The notes under the pieces: model-generated
What the model saw: the letters and a program-made list of their open reading frames with translations, nothing else
Told to the model about the DNA's origin: nothing
Database searches by the model: none
Part shown: piece by piece, positions 9,307 to 16,911 of the stretch
Layout: each line of letters starts with the position of its first letter
Numbering within the stretch: the stretch's first letter is position 1
Made by a program: the position numbers and the translations under genes
Assembly: GCF_900109205.1 (NCBI RefSeq)
Contig: NZ_FNZB01000002.1
Span: forward strand, 124,001-188,000
Origin: Sphingomonas sp. OV641
GTDB lineage: Bacteria > Pseudomonadota > Alphaproteobacteria > Sphingomonadales > Sphingomonadaceae
DNA length: 64,000 nt
Reading direction: 5' to 3'

Positions 9307-9367
9307 ATGCTGCACTGCACAATGAGCTTGAACAACAGTTTTTCTGTATTATTTTGCAGTGCAGCAT
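9307..9367 (+). promoter_or_regulatory. TGC-rich inverted repeat upstream of the phasin gene; candidate PhaR operator
   Basis: ATGCTGCACTGCA (9307-9319) and TGCAGTGCAGCAT (9355-9367) are perfect 13-bp inverted copies separated by 35 unusually AT-rich bases that include TTGAAC and TATTAT. The PHA repressor PhaR of other Alphaproteobacteria binds TGC-rich sites upstream of phasin genes, so an operator flanking the phasin promoter is a reasonable reading. The same repeat could also end phaC transcription as a long hairpin. Confidence 0.55.
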
Positions 9368-9459
9368 AGCAGTTCAAGGCGGCCGGCATCATCCCGCACG
9401 AGACCGCCAATCGTGAGCGCCCCCTAGGGGCGGTCCGCAGCAGCGCGAAGGAACGGACG

Positions 9460-9897
9460 ATGGTTGAAGCATTTCAGTCGGTGACCGAACAGACAAAGGC
9501 GATGTTTGCGCAGGCAAACGAGCGCGCCAAGACCCAGATGGAGCAGGGCGCCAAGGCGTTCGAGGACATGAACGCATTCACCAAGAGCAACGTCGAGGCG
9601 ATTGTTGAATCGTCCAAGATCGCGGCCCGCGGCTTCGAACAGATGGGCCAGGACGCGGCGACCTACATGAAGAGCTCGTACGAGAGCGCCACCGGCATGT
9701 TCCGCTCGATGGCCGCGATCAAGTCGCCGACGGAGCTGTTCCAGCTGCAGAGCGACTTCGCGCGTTCGTCGTTCGACGCCTTTGTCGCGCAGACCTCGCG
9801 CTCGACCGAAGCGGCGCTGAAGCTGGCCGGCGAAATCGCTCAGCCGATCTCGAACCGCGTTGCGGTTACCATCGATAAGGCGAAGCCCGCCGCCTGA
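9460..9897 (+). CDS. phaP: Phasin family protein (PHA granule-associated)
   Basis: This is a 145-residue, all-helical, amphipathic protein. EAFQSVTEQTKAMFAQANERA at the start and the middle motif SYESATGMFRSMAAI followed by SPTELFQLQSDFARSSFDAF match the alphaproteobacterial phasin family (Phasin_2). Phasins coat PHA granules and control their size and number. ATG 9460 is preceded by AAGGAACGGACG. The gene follows phaC on the same strand but has its own AT-rich, repeat-flanked upstream region, so separate regulation is likely. Confidence 0.92.
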   Translation: MVEAFQSVTEQTKAMFAQANERAKTQMEQGAKAFEDMNAFTKSNVEAIVESSKIAARGFEQMGQDAATYMKSSYESATGMFRSMAAIKSPTELFQLQSDFARSSFDAFVAQTSRSTEAALKLAGEIAQPISNRVAVTIDKAKPAA

Positions 9898-9923
9898 GCG
9901 GCACACCCATTCGGGTAATTCGT

Positions 9924-10002
9924 CGCCCCGGTCCCGTTTCGGCGTCCCGCTACCTCCCTCCCGCTGGAGAAGGCAGCGGAATACCGGCACGGGGCCGGGG
10001 TG
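9924..10002. repeat. Palindromic repeat, CCCCGG-type
   Basis: CCCCGGTCCCGT (from 9926) pairs with ACGGGGCCGGGG (ending 10000) with one mismatch. The arms are separated by about 50 bases. It lies just after the phasin stop and may act as a transcript-end structure. Confidence 0.6.
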
Positions 10003-10032
10003 AGCTGCGTTTGGGTGTCCGCCACTCCCACT

Positions 10033-10116
10033 CCCGTTCGCCCGGAGCCTGTCGAAGGGCGTGTCACGCGCGTCGGCGCTTGAGGCACGTGCTTCGACAA
10101 GCTCAGCACGAACGGG
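10033..10116. repeat. Palindromic repeat, CCTGAGC/GTCGAAG-type
   Basis: The left arm runs 10033-10063 (CCCGTTCG, then GAGCCTGTCGAAG) and the right arm 10086-10116 (CTTCGACAAGCTC, then CGAACGGG). The arms pair with few mismatches over about 30 bases. The same element type is at 14859-14985 and, in frame inside imuB, at 30830-30908. Confidence 0.8.
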
Positions 10117-10251
10117 TTGGGCGGCGGTCTTTCTGTTCCGCCGCTTGTTCGTCCGAGCGACGTCGAGAGACATCCCCCAAACACCTGCGCTGCTGCGCCG
10201 CGGCTTCGCTGAGCACGAACGGCGCGGAAGAAGCGCCCGCCCCAAACAAGA

Positions 10252-10281
10252 AAGGGCCCCGGCATCGCTGCCGGGGCCCTT
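10252..10281 (-). terminator. Rho-independent terminator of pnp
   Basis: A perfect 13-bp GC-rich stem (10252-10264 with 10269-10281) with a four-base TCGC loop lies 29 bases beyond the pnp stop. On the minus strand it is followed by TTCTTG, a weak T-run. This is a strong intrinsic terminator for the truB-rpsO-pnp end. Confidence 0.85.
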
Positions 10282-10309
10282 CCTGTATCACCCGAAGGCA
10301 AAGGATCGC

Positions 10310-12673
10310 TTAGTCGCGATCGCGGTCGTTCGTCAGGAACGCCGGGGCGAACTCGGGCGCGGGGCCCCGATCGTCATTGGCATCGTTGCCACCGCCGTTG
10401 CCGCCTTCCGAACGCTCGCGGCGCGGGCCGCGGTCCCGACGCGGACCGCGATCGCCACCACGGTCGCCGCCACGGCCACCACGATCGCCACCGCCCTCGC
10501 GGCGCGGACCACGATCGCCGCGATCACCGCGCGGCTCACGCGGTTCGCGTGCCGGACGGGTGTCCTCCAGCTCGGCGCCGGTCTCCTGGTCGACGACGCG
10601 CATCGACAGGCGAACCTTGCCGCGCGGATCGATCTCGAGGACCTTGACCTTCACTTCCTGGCCTTCGGACACGACGTCGCCTGGCTTCTCGACGCGCTCG
10701 TTCTTCATCTCGGAGACGTGGACGAGGCCGTCCTTGCCGCCCATGAAGTTCACGAACGCACCGAAATCGACGATGTTGACGACCTTGCCGGTGTAGATCT
10801 TGCCGACCTCGGCCTCTTCGACGATGCCCTTGATCCAGTTGATCGCGGCCTCGATCTGCGAGTGATCGGACGAGCTGATCTTGATCACGCCCTCGTCGTC
10901 GATGTCGACCTTCGCGCCGGTGGTGGCGACGATCTCGCGGATCACCTTGCCGCCGGTGCCGATGACGTCGCGGATCTTCGACTTGTCGATCTGCATCGTC
11001 TCGATACGCGGGGCATGGGCCGAGAGCTCGGTGCGGGTTTCGCCCAGCGCCTTGTTCATCTCGCCCAGGATGTGCGCGCGGCCTTCCTTGGCCTGGTTCA
11101 GCGCGGCTTCGAAGATCTCCTTGGTGATGCCGGCGATCTTGATGTCCATCTGCATCGTGGTGATGCCTTCGGACGTGCCCGCCACCTTGAAGTCCATGTC
11201 GCCGAGGTGATCTTCGTCACCCAGGATGTCGGACAGGATCGCAAAATCCTTGCCTTCCAGGATCAGGCCCATGGCGATGCCCGACACCGGGCGCGCGATC
11301 GGCACGCCGGCATCCATCAGCGCCAGCGACCCGCCGCACACCGACGCCATCGACGACGAGCCGTTCGACTCGGTGATGTCGCTGGTCAGGCGGATCGTGT
11401 AGGGGAAGTCCTCCTTGGTCGGCAGCACCGGGTGCAGCGCACGCCACGCCAGCTTGCCATGGCCGACTTCGCGGCGGCCCGGCGCGCCGAAGCGGCCCAC
11501 TTCGCCGACCGAATAGGGCGGGAAGTTATAGTGCAGCATGAAGTGCTGGTACGACAGGCCGTTCAGACCATCGATCATCTGCTCCGCATCGCGCGTGCCG
11601 AGCGTCGCCGTGGCGATCGTCTGCGTCTCGCCGCGCGTGAACAGTGCCGAGCCATGCGCACGCGGCAGGAAGTGCGTTTCCGCTTCGATCGGGCGGATCT
11701 GCGTGGTGGTGCGGCCGTCGATGCGCTTGCCGTCCTTCAGGATCGCCTGACGGACGATGTTCGCCTCCAGCTTCTTCACCAGCTTCAGCGTGCCGAGATA
11801 CTGGGCGGGATCGCTTTCCTTCAGGTCAGCGAACGCCTCGCGCGCCTTGGCGCGCGCCTCGTTCAGCGCGTTCTGGCGCTGCTGCTTGTCGGTCAGCTTG
11901 TAGGCGGCGGCGATGTCCTTGCCGATCGCCTTGTCGAGCTTCTTCATGGTCGCCGACTTGTCGTCGACCGGCGCCAGCTCCCACGGATCCTTGGCGGCCT
12001 GCTCGGCGAGCTTGACGATCGCCTTGACGATCTCGCGGCAGGCGTCGTGCGCAAACAGCACGGCGCCCAGCATGATCTCTTCCGACAGCTCCTTGGCTTC
12101 GGATTCGACCATCATCACCGCGTCGTAGGTGGCGGCGACGACCAGGTCGAGCTGACCCTCTTCGACCTGCTTGTCGGTCGGGTTCAGGATGTACTCGCCA
12201 TCGACATAACCGACGCGCGCGGCGCCGATCGGGCCCATGAACGGCACGCCCGAAATCGTCAGCGCTGCGGACGCGGCGACCATCGAGAGGATGTCGGGCT
12301 CGTTCTCGCCGTCATAGCTCAGCACCTGAGCGATGGCGTTGATCTCGTTGTAGAAGCCTTCCGGGAACAGCGGGCGGATCGGGCGATCGATCAGGCGGGA
12401 AACCAGCGTCTCCTTCTCGGTCGCGCCACGCTCACGCTTGAAGAAGCCGCCCGGGATACGGCCGGCGGCGGAGAACTTTTCCTGATAGTGCACGGTGAGC
12501 GGGAAGAAGTCCTGCCCTTCCTTGACCGTCTTGGCGGCGGTGACGGCGCACAGCACCACCGTTTCGCCGAGCGTCGCGATGACCGCGCCGTCAGCCTGGC
12601 GGGCAACCTTGCCCGTTTCGAGCGTCAGGGTCTTTCCGCCCCACTCGATGCTTACCGTTTTCTTGTCGAACAT
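10310..12673 (-). CDS. pnp: Polyribonucleotide nucleotidyltransferase (PNPase)
   Basis: PNPase degrades RNA 3' to 5' by phosphorolysis and works in RNA turnover. The 787-residue protein has two RNase PH domains (about 1-210 and 310-545; [21 protein letters not shown] at the start, [15 protein letters not shown] in the second), a KH domain ([13 protein letters not shown], about 560-615) and an S1 domain ([18 protein letters not shown]). It is longer than the roughly 700-residue norm because of a C-terminal tail of about 80 residues dominated by RG/RGG and RRD repeats. rpsO lies upstream, the usual pairing. The tail could bind RNA or partner proteins; that is inference. Confidence 0.97.
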   Translation of the reverse strand: MFDKKTVSIEWGGKTLTLETGKVARQADGAVIATLGETVVLCAVTAAKTVKEGQDFFPLTVHYQEKFSAAGRIPGGFFKRERGATEKETLVSRLIDRPIRPLFPEGFYNEINAIAQVLSYDGENEPDILSMVAASAALTISGVPFMGPIGAARVGYVDGEYILNPTDKQVEEGQLDLVVAATYDAVMMVESEAKELSEEIMLGAVLFAHDACREIVKAIVKLAEQAAKDPWELAPVDDKSATMKKLDKAIGKDIAAAYKLTDKQQRQNALNEARAKAREAFADLKESDPAQYLGTLKLVKKLEANIVRQAILKDGKRIDGRTTTQIRPIEAETHFLPRAHGSALFTRGETQTIATATLGTRDAEQMIDGLNGLSYQHFMLHYNFPPYSVGEVGRFGAPGRREVGHGKLAWRALHPVLPTKEDFPYTIRLTSDITESNGSSSMASVCGGSLALMDAGVPIARPVSGIAMGLILEGKDFAILSDILGDEDHLGDMDFKVAGTSEGITTMQMDIKIAGITKEIFEAALNQAKEGRAHILGEMNKALGETRTELSAHAPRIETMQIDKSKIRDVIGTGGKVIREIVATTGAKVDIDDEGVIKISSSDHSQIEAAINWIKGIVEEAEVGKIYTGKVVNIVDFGAFVNFMGGKDGLVHVSEMKNERVEKPGDVVSEGQEVKVKVLEIDPRGKVRLSMRVVDQETGAELEDTRPAREPREPRGDRGDRGPRREGGGDRGGRGGDRGGDRGPRRDRGPRRERSEGGNGGGNDANDDRGPAPEFAPAFLTNDRDRD

Positions 12674-12798
12674 GTGATTTCCTTCACTCCGGCCGCCCTA
12701 TGCAGCCGGGGCCTGCTTGAGCCAGTCTTGGCTCGTGCCAGTTGGCCTTATTGCCCCCTGGCGTTGCGCGCTCGCGACAGGCGAAGCGCATATGCGAG

Positions 12799-12821
12799 AA
12801 GGGCGCCGCAAGGGCGCCCTT
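12799..12821 (-). terminator. Hairpin between rpsO and pnp
   Basis: AAGGGCGCC (12799-12807) and GGCGCCCTT (12813-12821) form a 9-bp stem with a five-base loop a few bases after the rpsO stop. There is no clear T-run, so it may be a partial terminator or an RNase-processing hairpin of the kind known between rpsO and pnp in other bacteria. Confidence 0.55.
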
Positions 12822-12827
12822 CCGTGT

Positions 12828-13097
12828 TTACTTGCGAAGACCGAGCTTCGCGATGAGGGCGAGGTAGCGATCCCCGTCCTTCTTGCGGAGATAGTCGAGA
12901 AGCGAACGACGCTTGTTGACCATCATCAGCAGGCCGCGACGCGAATGGTTGTCCTTGGCGTGGCCCTTGAAATGCTCGGTCAGGTTCCGGATCCGCTCGG
13001 TCAGGATCGCGACCTGGACTTCCGGCGAACCGGTGTCGCCTTCGGCGCGGGCGTGATCCTTGATGAGTTCCTGGCGGCGTTCCGCAGTGATCGACAT
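12828..13097 (-). CDS. rpsO: 30S ribosomal protein S15
   Basis: This is the 89-residue S15 (uS15) protein that binds 16S rRNA early in 30S assembly. It begins [20 protein letters not shown] and contains the family motif [19 protein letters not shown] and LLDYLRKKD. Length is exactly usual. It lies between truB (stop 21 bases upstream) and pnp, the conserved order. The ATG at 13097 follows GAAGGAAAA. Confidence 0.97.
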   Translation of the reverse strand: MSITAERRQELIKDHARAEGDTGSPEVQVAILTERIRNLTEHFKGHAKDNHSRRGLLMMVNKRRSLLDYLRKKDGDRYLALIAKLGLRK

Positions 13098-13118
13098 GTA
13101 TTTTCCTTCGACATCTTC

Positions 13119-14117
13119 TCAGAGGTTGAAGCCACGGACGACGCGAACCTCCCGGTTCACCATTTCGACCAGCGCCACCGGCACATCGTGCAGGCAGGCG
13201 AAATACTGGCCATCGTCAGCAGCAATCCCGGCCAGAACGCGCCCCTGACGGAGCGCCCCTGCCTGGTCGGGGGTGAGGGATAGAGCCGGGATGTCGTCCA
13301 GCCCCGCCCTCAGCGGCAGGAGTAGGTGTTCAAGGGTGCGCGCCTTAGCGGCTTCGCCCAATTTGTCCAGCGATATCGCGTGGGAAAGGTCAAACGGGCC
13401 CGCCTTCGTCCGCCTGAGATAGGTGACGTGGCCGACCGTTCCAAGGGCAAGCGCGATGTCGCGCGCAAGGGAGCGGATGTAGGTGCCCTTGGAGACATGC
13501 GCGGTGAGGGTGACGTTGTCCACCAAATCCTCCCCGGAACGGGGAGGGGCGCCGCTCGCCGAAGGCGAGTGGTGGAGGGGCTGGCCTGGCGGAACGGTTC
13601 CGCGCACCAGCCCCTCCACCGGCTGCGCCGGTCCCCCTCCCCGTTCCGGGGAGGAATGAAGAGCAAACACCGTGACGCTGCGGCTCTTGAGCACCACCTC
13701 CTCGCCCGCGCGCGCCAGATCATACGCCCGCTGCCCATCCACCTTCAGCGCCGAATAAGCGGGCGGCATCTGCTCGATCGCACCGGTGAACCGCGCCAGC
13801 ACCGCTTCCACCTCGGCAAGCGACGGCCGCACGTCGCTCTGTGCGATCACCTTCCCCTCGGCATCCAGCGTATCGGTCTCGACCCCGAAGCGGATGGTGA
13901 AATCATACACCTTGTCGCTGTCGAGCATCCGCCCCGCGAGCTTGGTCGCCTCACCGAGCGCCACCGGCAGCACCCCCGACGCCAGCGGGTCCAGCGTCCC
14001 CCCGTGACCCACCTTCGCCTTGCCGTAGCCGCCCTCGCGCAGGCCGCGCTTCACCGCGCTTACTCCCTGCGTCGAACCCAGCCCCAGCGGCTTGTCGAGG
14101 ATCAGCCAGCCGTTCAC
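13119..14117 (-). CDS. truB: tRNA pseudouridine(55) synthase TruB with an in-frame palindromic-repeat insert
   Basis: TruB makes pseudouridine 55 in the T-loop of tRNAs. The 332-residue protein has the catalytic Asp43 in GHGGTLDPLASGVL and the later motifs MPPAYSALKVDG and VSKGTYIRSLARD. Between VTVFAL and VTLTAHVSKGTYIRS it carries about 43 foreign residues (155-197: SSPERGGG ... APPRSGED) encoded by a palindromic repeat at 13528-13655, with the frame intact. The insert falls in a strand-connecting region near the active-site core, so it is presumably looped out. The start is GTG 14117; its first bases overlap the stop of the M50 protease gene (GTGA). Longer upstream frames read into that gene and are not real. 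Confidence 0.93.
   Translation of the reverse strand: MNGWLILDKPLGLGSTQGVSAVKRGLREGGYGKAKVGHGGTLDPLASGVLPVALGEATKLAGRMLDSDKVYDFTIRFGVETDTLDAEGKVIAQSDVRPSLAEVEAVLARFTGAIEQMPPAYSALKVDGQRAYDLARAGEEVVLKSRSVTVFALHSSPERGGGPAQPVEGLVRGTVPPGQPLHHSPSASGAPPRSGEDLVDNVTLTAHVSKGTYIRSLARDIALALGTVGHVTYLRRTKAGPFDLSHAISLDKLGEAAKARTLEHLLLPLRAGLDDIPALSLTPDQAGALRQGRVLAGIAADDGQYFACLHDVPVALVEMVNREVRVVRGFNL
13528..13655. repeat. Palindromic repeat inside truB
   Basis: TCCTCCCCGGAACGGGGAGG (13528-13547) is mirrored by a matching copy ending at 13655 (CTCCCCGTTCCGGGGAGG). An inner pair, GGAGGGGCTGG and CCAGCCCCTCC, also matches, so the whole unit folds into a long hairpin. It encodes residues 155-197 of TruB in frame. 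Confidence 0.9.
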
Positions 14118-14800
14118 GCGAATACCTGCGCAAAGGCGAGATACTGGCTCACCAGCCAATCGGCCGGTGGCCCGACCAGCTTCGCGACCACGCTCGCCTG
14201 CGGCCAGATCATCGGCACCACCACCAGCAGGATGATGACGAGCGGAAAGCCGAACCGCGCCAGCTTCGCCCATTCCGCCGCGAGGCGCCGCGGCAGCACG
14301 CCCTGCACCACATGCCCGCCATCGAACGGCGGGATTGGCAAGAGGTTGAAGACGGCCAGGAAGATGTTGATCAGCAGGAAATTGACGAGGTTCGCCAGCA
14401 CGAAGGCGGCGGCGCCCTGCGGCGGCCCCTCCATGCTCCCGAACCCCAGCCCGATCGCCACGGCGGCGACTGCCGCCAGCGCGAAGTTCATCCCCGGACC
14501 GGCCAGCGCCACCGCCACCATCCCCCAGCGCGGATTGCGCAACCGCCGGTGATCGACCGGCACCGGCTTCGCCCAACCGAACACCGGCGCCTTGGCGAGC
14601 GCCAGGCCCAGCGGCAGGATCACCGTGCCGACGGGATCGACATGCCGCAAAGGATTGAACGACAGCCGCTTCAGCTGTGCGGCAGTCGGATCGCCAAGCG
14701 CGCGCGCCATCAGGCCATGCGCTACCTCATGGAACACGATCGCGATGATGAGCGGGATGATCCACACCGCGGCGGCGTAGATGGGGTTATCGGGGGTCAT
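14114..14800 (-). CDS. Site-2 protease (M50 family) intramembrane metalloprotease
   Basis: This 228-residue membrane protein has the zinc site HEVAH (24-28) in the first long helix and the second M50 motif NLLPIPPFDGGHV, whose Asp is the third ligand. FNPLRHVDPVGTVILP and AGPGMNFALA are typical of the short SpoIVFB/Rv-type S2P group without a PDZ domain. The substrate is unknown. I choose ATG 14800 (MTPDNPIYAA) because residues upstream of it translate a palindromic repeat. Its stop overlaps the truB GTG start, suggesting coupling. Confidence 0.9.
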   Translation of the reverse strand: MTPDNPIYAAAVWIIPLIIAIVFHEVAHGLMARALGDPTAAQLKRLSFNPLRHVDPVGTVILPLGLALAKAPVFGWAKPVPVDHRRLRNPRWGMVAVALAGPGMNFALAAVAAVAIGLGFGSMEGPPQGAAAFVLANLVNFLLINIFLAVFNLLPIPPFDGGHVVQGVLPRRLAAEWAKLARFGFPLVIILLVVVPMIWPQASVVAKLVGPPADWLVSQYLAFAQVFA

Positions 14801-14858
14801 GATGCGCGAGATAGGGGGGCGTGCGGAGGAGCGCCAGCGCCTCTGGGCGTGGCACCCC

Positions 14859-14985
14859 ATCTCGTTTTCGCTGAGCCTATCGAAGCACGGGCCAAGCAGC
14901 GGCGGGGCCTTTGGCACGCCCCCTTCGATCGCCTGCCTGCGGCAGTCGCTCAGGACAGGCTTCGACAGGCTCAGAGCGGACGGAA
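14859..14985. repeat. Palindromic repeat, CCTGAGC/GTCGAAG-type (compound)
   Basis: GCTGAGCCTATCGAAGC (from 14871) faces GCTTCGACAGGCTCAGAGC near 14959-14977. An internal CCTTCGATCGCCTGCC...GCTCAGGACAGG copy suggests a compound or partly duplicated element. Confidence 0.7.
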
Positions 14986-15018
14986 GGGTGGCCAGTTAGC
15001 GCATGCGCCAAACCCAAC

Positions 15019-15126
15019 CGTCATCCCGGACTTGATCCGGGATCCATGGCGCCGCGATCGCTGTCCTTCATGGGTCGAGCGGCAGCGCGCGTGGGCGGAT
15101 GGATCCGGATCAAGTCCGGGATGACG
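15019..15126. repeat. Palindromic repeat, GTCATCCCGG-type
   Basis: CGTCATCCCGGACTTGATCC begins at 15019 and its inverted partner (GGATCAAGTCCGGGATGACG) ends at 15126. About 25 bases pair nearly perfectly across a 55-base loop. A close relative lies at 20966-21074. Confidence 0.85.
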
Positions 15127-15191
15127 TGAATGCGGGCGCCTCCCGCGTCGTCCCGAGCGAAGTCAAGGAACGAGCCCGGCGCGCCCCCGCT

Positions 15192-15785
15192 TCACACCGG
15201 CACCACACCCCGCTCCAGCGCCGCCACGAAATGCCGCCGGCACAGCGCCACATAAAGATCGTTGCCCCCGATCTCCGTCTGCGCACCCACCGCCACCGGG
15301 CGTCCGTCGGCATCCACACGAAGGTTCATCGTCGCCTTGCGCCCGCAGGCGCACACCGACTTTATCTCGATCAGCGAATCCGCCAGCGCGAGCAGCCGCG
15401 CCGATCCCTCGAACAGCGCGCCGCGGAAATCGGTGCGCAGGCCGTAGCACAGCACCGGGATGCCATCGCTGTCGGCCAGCCGCGCCAGTTGATCAACCTG
15501 GTCACTCGTCAGGAACTGCGCCTCGTCGACCAGCACGCAGGCGACCGTCGCCTCCGCATGGCGGTCCAGCACGCAGGCGGCGATGTTGGTGGCAGGGTCG
15601 AACATCGTCGCCGGCGCCGACAGGCCGATGCGCGACGTGATCGTCCCCGCCGCGAAGCGATCGTCGATCGCGGCGGTGAACAGCATCGTCTCCATCCCGC
15701 GCTCGCGGTAGTTGAAATCCGCCTGGAGCAGGTTGGTCGATTTTCCTGCATTCATGCTGGCGTAGTAGAAATACAGCTTGGCCAT
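15192..15785 (-). CDS. tdk: Thymidine kinase
   Basis: This is a type II (TK1-like) thymidine kinase, which phosphorylates thymidine to dTMP for salvage. The 197-residue protein has the P-loop MNAGKST (11-17), the Mg-binding/catalytic VDEAQF, and two Cys pairs of the lasso zinc site (CACG and CRRH, the last using Cys-x-x-His). Its N-terminus, MAKLYFYYASMNAGKST, is almost identical in pattern to E. coli Tdk. Length is normal. It interrupts the rbfA-truB neighbourhood. Confidence 0.95.
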   Translation of the reverse strand: MAKLYFYYASMNAGKSTNLLQADFNYRERGMETMLFTAAIDDRFAAGTITSRIGLSAPATMFDPATNIAACVLDRHAEATVACVLVDEAQFLTSDQVDQLARLADSDGIPVLCYGLRTDFRGALFEGSARLLALADSLIEIKSVCACGRKATMNLRVDADGRPVAVGAQTEIGGNDLYVALCRRHFVAALERGVVPV

Positions 15786-15889
15786 GCCGCGATGTCGTCA
15801 ATTGCGGATCGCGGCGCCACTGTTTTCGCATTCGGGGATACGAAGCGCCGCCCGACCATTGATCGCGCGAACCATAGAAGGATTCGCCG

Positions 15890-16354
15890 ATGCTCCGTTC
15901 CTACCTCATGGGTCTTGCCGCCGGCCAGCGCGGCATCGTGCCCTTGGCCGCGCTCGCCACCGCCGGCCAGCGCGGCGCGATCGACGAAGACATGCCGCTC
16001 GCCAAATTGTTCAAGAACCCGCTGATCGCCTGGGGCGCCATCGCCTTCAGCGCGGCAGAGATGGTGGGCGACAAGCAGAAGACGGCGCCGGATCGGATCG
16101 TGCCGATCGGCCTGGCCGTACGCAGCGTCACCTCCGCCTATGCCGGCGCGGCGGTGGCGCCCAAGGGGCAGCGTGTGACGGGGGCGGCGATCGCATTGGG
16201 GACGGCGCTGGCCAGTTCGTACATCGGCTGGAGCATCCGCATGGCCGCACTGCGCCGCTACGGCCAGACCGCGACCGGCTTCGTCGAGGATGCGCTGGTA
16301 CTGGCAACGGGTGTGGCGGCCGCCGATCCGCGGCTTGCGGGACGGCCTGCCTGA
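15890..16354 (+). CDS. DUF4126-family membrane-associated protein
   Basis: This 154-residue protein is rich in Ala and Gly with several moderately hydrophobic segments. MLRSYLMGLAAGQRGIVPLA, GDKQKTAPDRI and VRSVTSAYAGAAVAP fit the DUF4126 family, integral membrane proteins of unknown function. It is transcribed opposite to its neighbours, divergent from tdk and convergent with rbfA, so it is a separate unit inserted in the ancestral rbfA-truB interval. Confidence 0.75.
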   Translation: MLRSYLMGLAAGQRGIVPLAALATAGQRGAIDEDMPLAKLFKNPLIAWGAIAFSAAEMVGDKQKTAPDRIVPIGLAVRSVTSAYAGAAVAPKGQRVTGAAIALGTALASSYIGWSIRMAALRRYGQTATGFVEDALVLATGVAAADPRLAGRPA

Positions 16355-16397
16355 TCGCCTTCGTCATGCCGGCCATGTGCCGGCATGACGGCGTGGC

Positions 16398-16790
16398 TTA
16401 TTCCTCGCCGTCGCCCAGATCGCGCGCCACGGTGGGCGATCGTAGCAGCTGGTCGATATGGCTGCCTTCGTCGAAGCTCTCGTCGCTCAGGAACTTGAGC
16501 TTCGCGGCATATTTCATCTTCACCCGGTGCGCGACCTCGCGCTGCAGATAGGCGGTGTTGGTGCGCAGCGCCTTCAGCACCGCCTCCTCATCCTTCCCCA
16601 GCAGCGGCTTCACGAACACTGTCGCGTGGCGTAGATCCGGCGACATGCGAACCTCGGTGATGCTCACCATGTGCGTCGCCAGCACGTCGTCATGCACGTC
16701 ACCGCGCTGCAGGATCTCCGACAGGATATGCCGCACCTGCTCGCCGACGCGCAGCGTGCGAACGGATTTCTCGGGTTGGTCGGTATTCAT
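16398..16790 (-). CDS. rbfA: 30S ribosome-binding factor RbfA
   Basis: RbfA is a KH-like cold-shock and 30S maturation factor that acts on the 16S 5' end. The 130-residue protein has [21 protein letters not shown] and [19 protein letters not shown], the family motifs, and usual length. It lies downstream of infB on the same strand, the conserved order; a palindromic repeat fills most of the 121-base gap between them. Confidence 0.95.
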   Translation of the reverse strand: MNTDQPEKSVRTLRVGEQVRHILSEILQRGDVHDDVLATHMVSITEVRMSPDLRHATVFVKPLLGKDEEAVLKALRTNTAYLQREVAHRVKMKYAAKLKFLSDESFDEGSHIDQLLRSPTVARDLGDGEE

Positions 16791-16797
16791 TTCTTCG

Positions 16798-16904
16798 CTC
16801 CCTCTCCCCTCCGGGGAGAGGGCTGGGGAGAGGGGCAGTGTAAGAACACGACGCCCGTAACTGCCCCTCTCCCCTACCCTCTCCCCGCAAGCGGGGAGAG
16901 GGAG
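16798..16904. repeat. Palindromic repeat, CTCCCTCTCCCC-type, between rbfA and infB
   Basis: CTCCCTCTCCCCTCCGGGGA (from 16798) and CTCCCCGCAAGCGGGGAG plus GGGAG (to 16904) are each small hairpins; together the two halves pair, including GGGAGAGGGGCAGT with ACTGCCCCTCTCCC. The same family sits in frame inside bkdB and dnaE2. Here it separates infB from rbfA within one operon. Confidence 0.88.
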
Positions 16905-16911
16905 ATTGTTG

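Larger units (their letters stand above)
9898..10309. other. Repeat-rich intergenic region between phaP and pnp
   Basis: These 412 bases hold no gene that I can support. They contain two palindromic repeats (listed separately), a further partial palindrome at about 10146-10220 containing GAGCGACGTCGAGAGAC and GCTGAGCACGAACGG, and the pnp terminator. Short reading frames crossing it translate repeat sequence only. Confidence 0.7.
14801..15191. other. Repeat-filled intergenic region between the M50 protease and tdk
   Basis: No gene is supported in these 391 bases. They contain two palindromic repeats of different families (14859-14985 and 15019-15126) and a half-element at about 15145-15172 (CCGAGCGAAGTCAAGG). 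Any promoter for the M50 protease would have to lie within 14801-14858. Confidence 0.7.

Noticed and set aside
10061..12856. A 931-codon open frame on the plus strand over pnp
   Set aside because: It is the mirror of a clear, conserved gene on the other strand. In GC-rich DNA the complementary frame of a real gene is often open; its translation shows no domain.
14118..14576. N-terminal extension of truB up to 14576
   Set aside because: Those codons run through the M50 protease gene in another frame; the conserved TruB protein starts at GTG 14117.
14801..14917. 39-codon extension of the M50 protease
   Set aside because: It reads through a repeat half and has no conserved sequence before MTPDNPIYAA.
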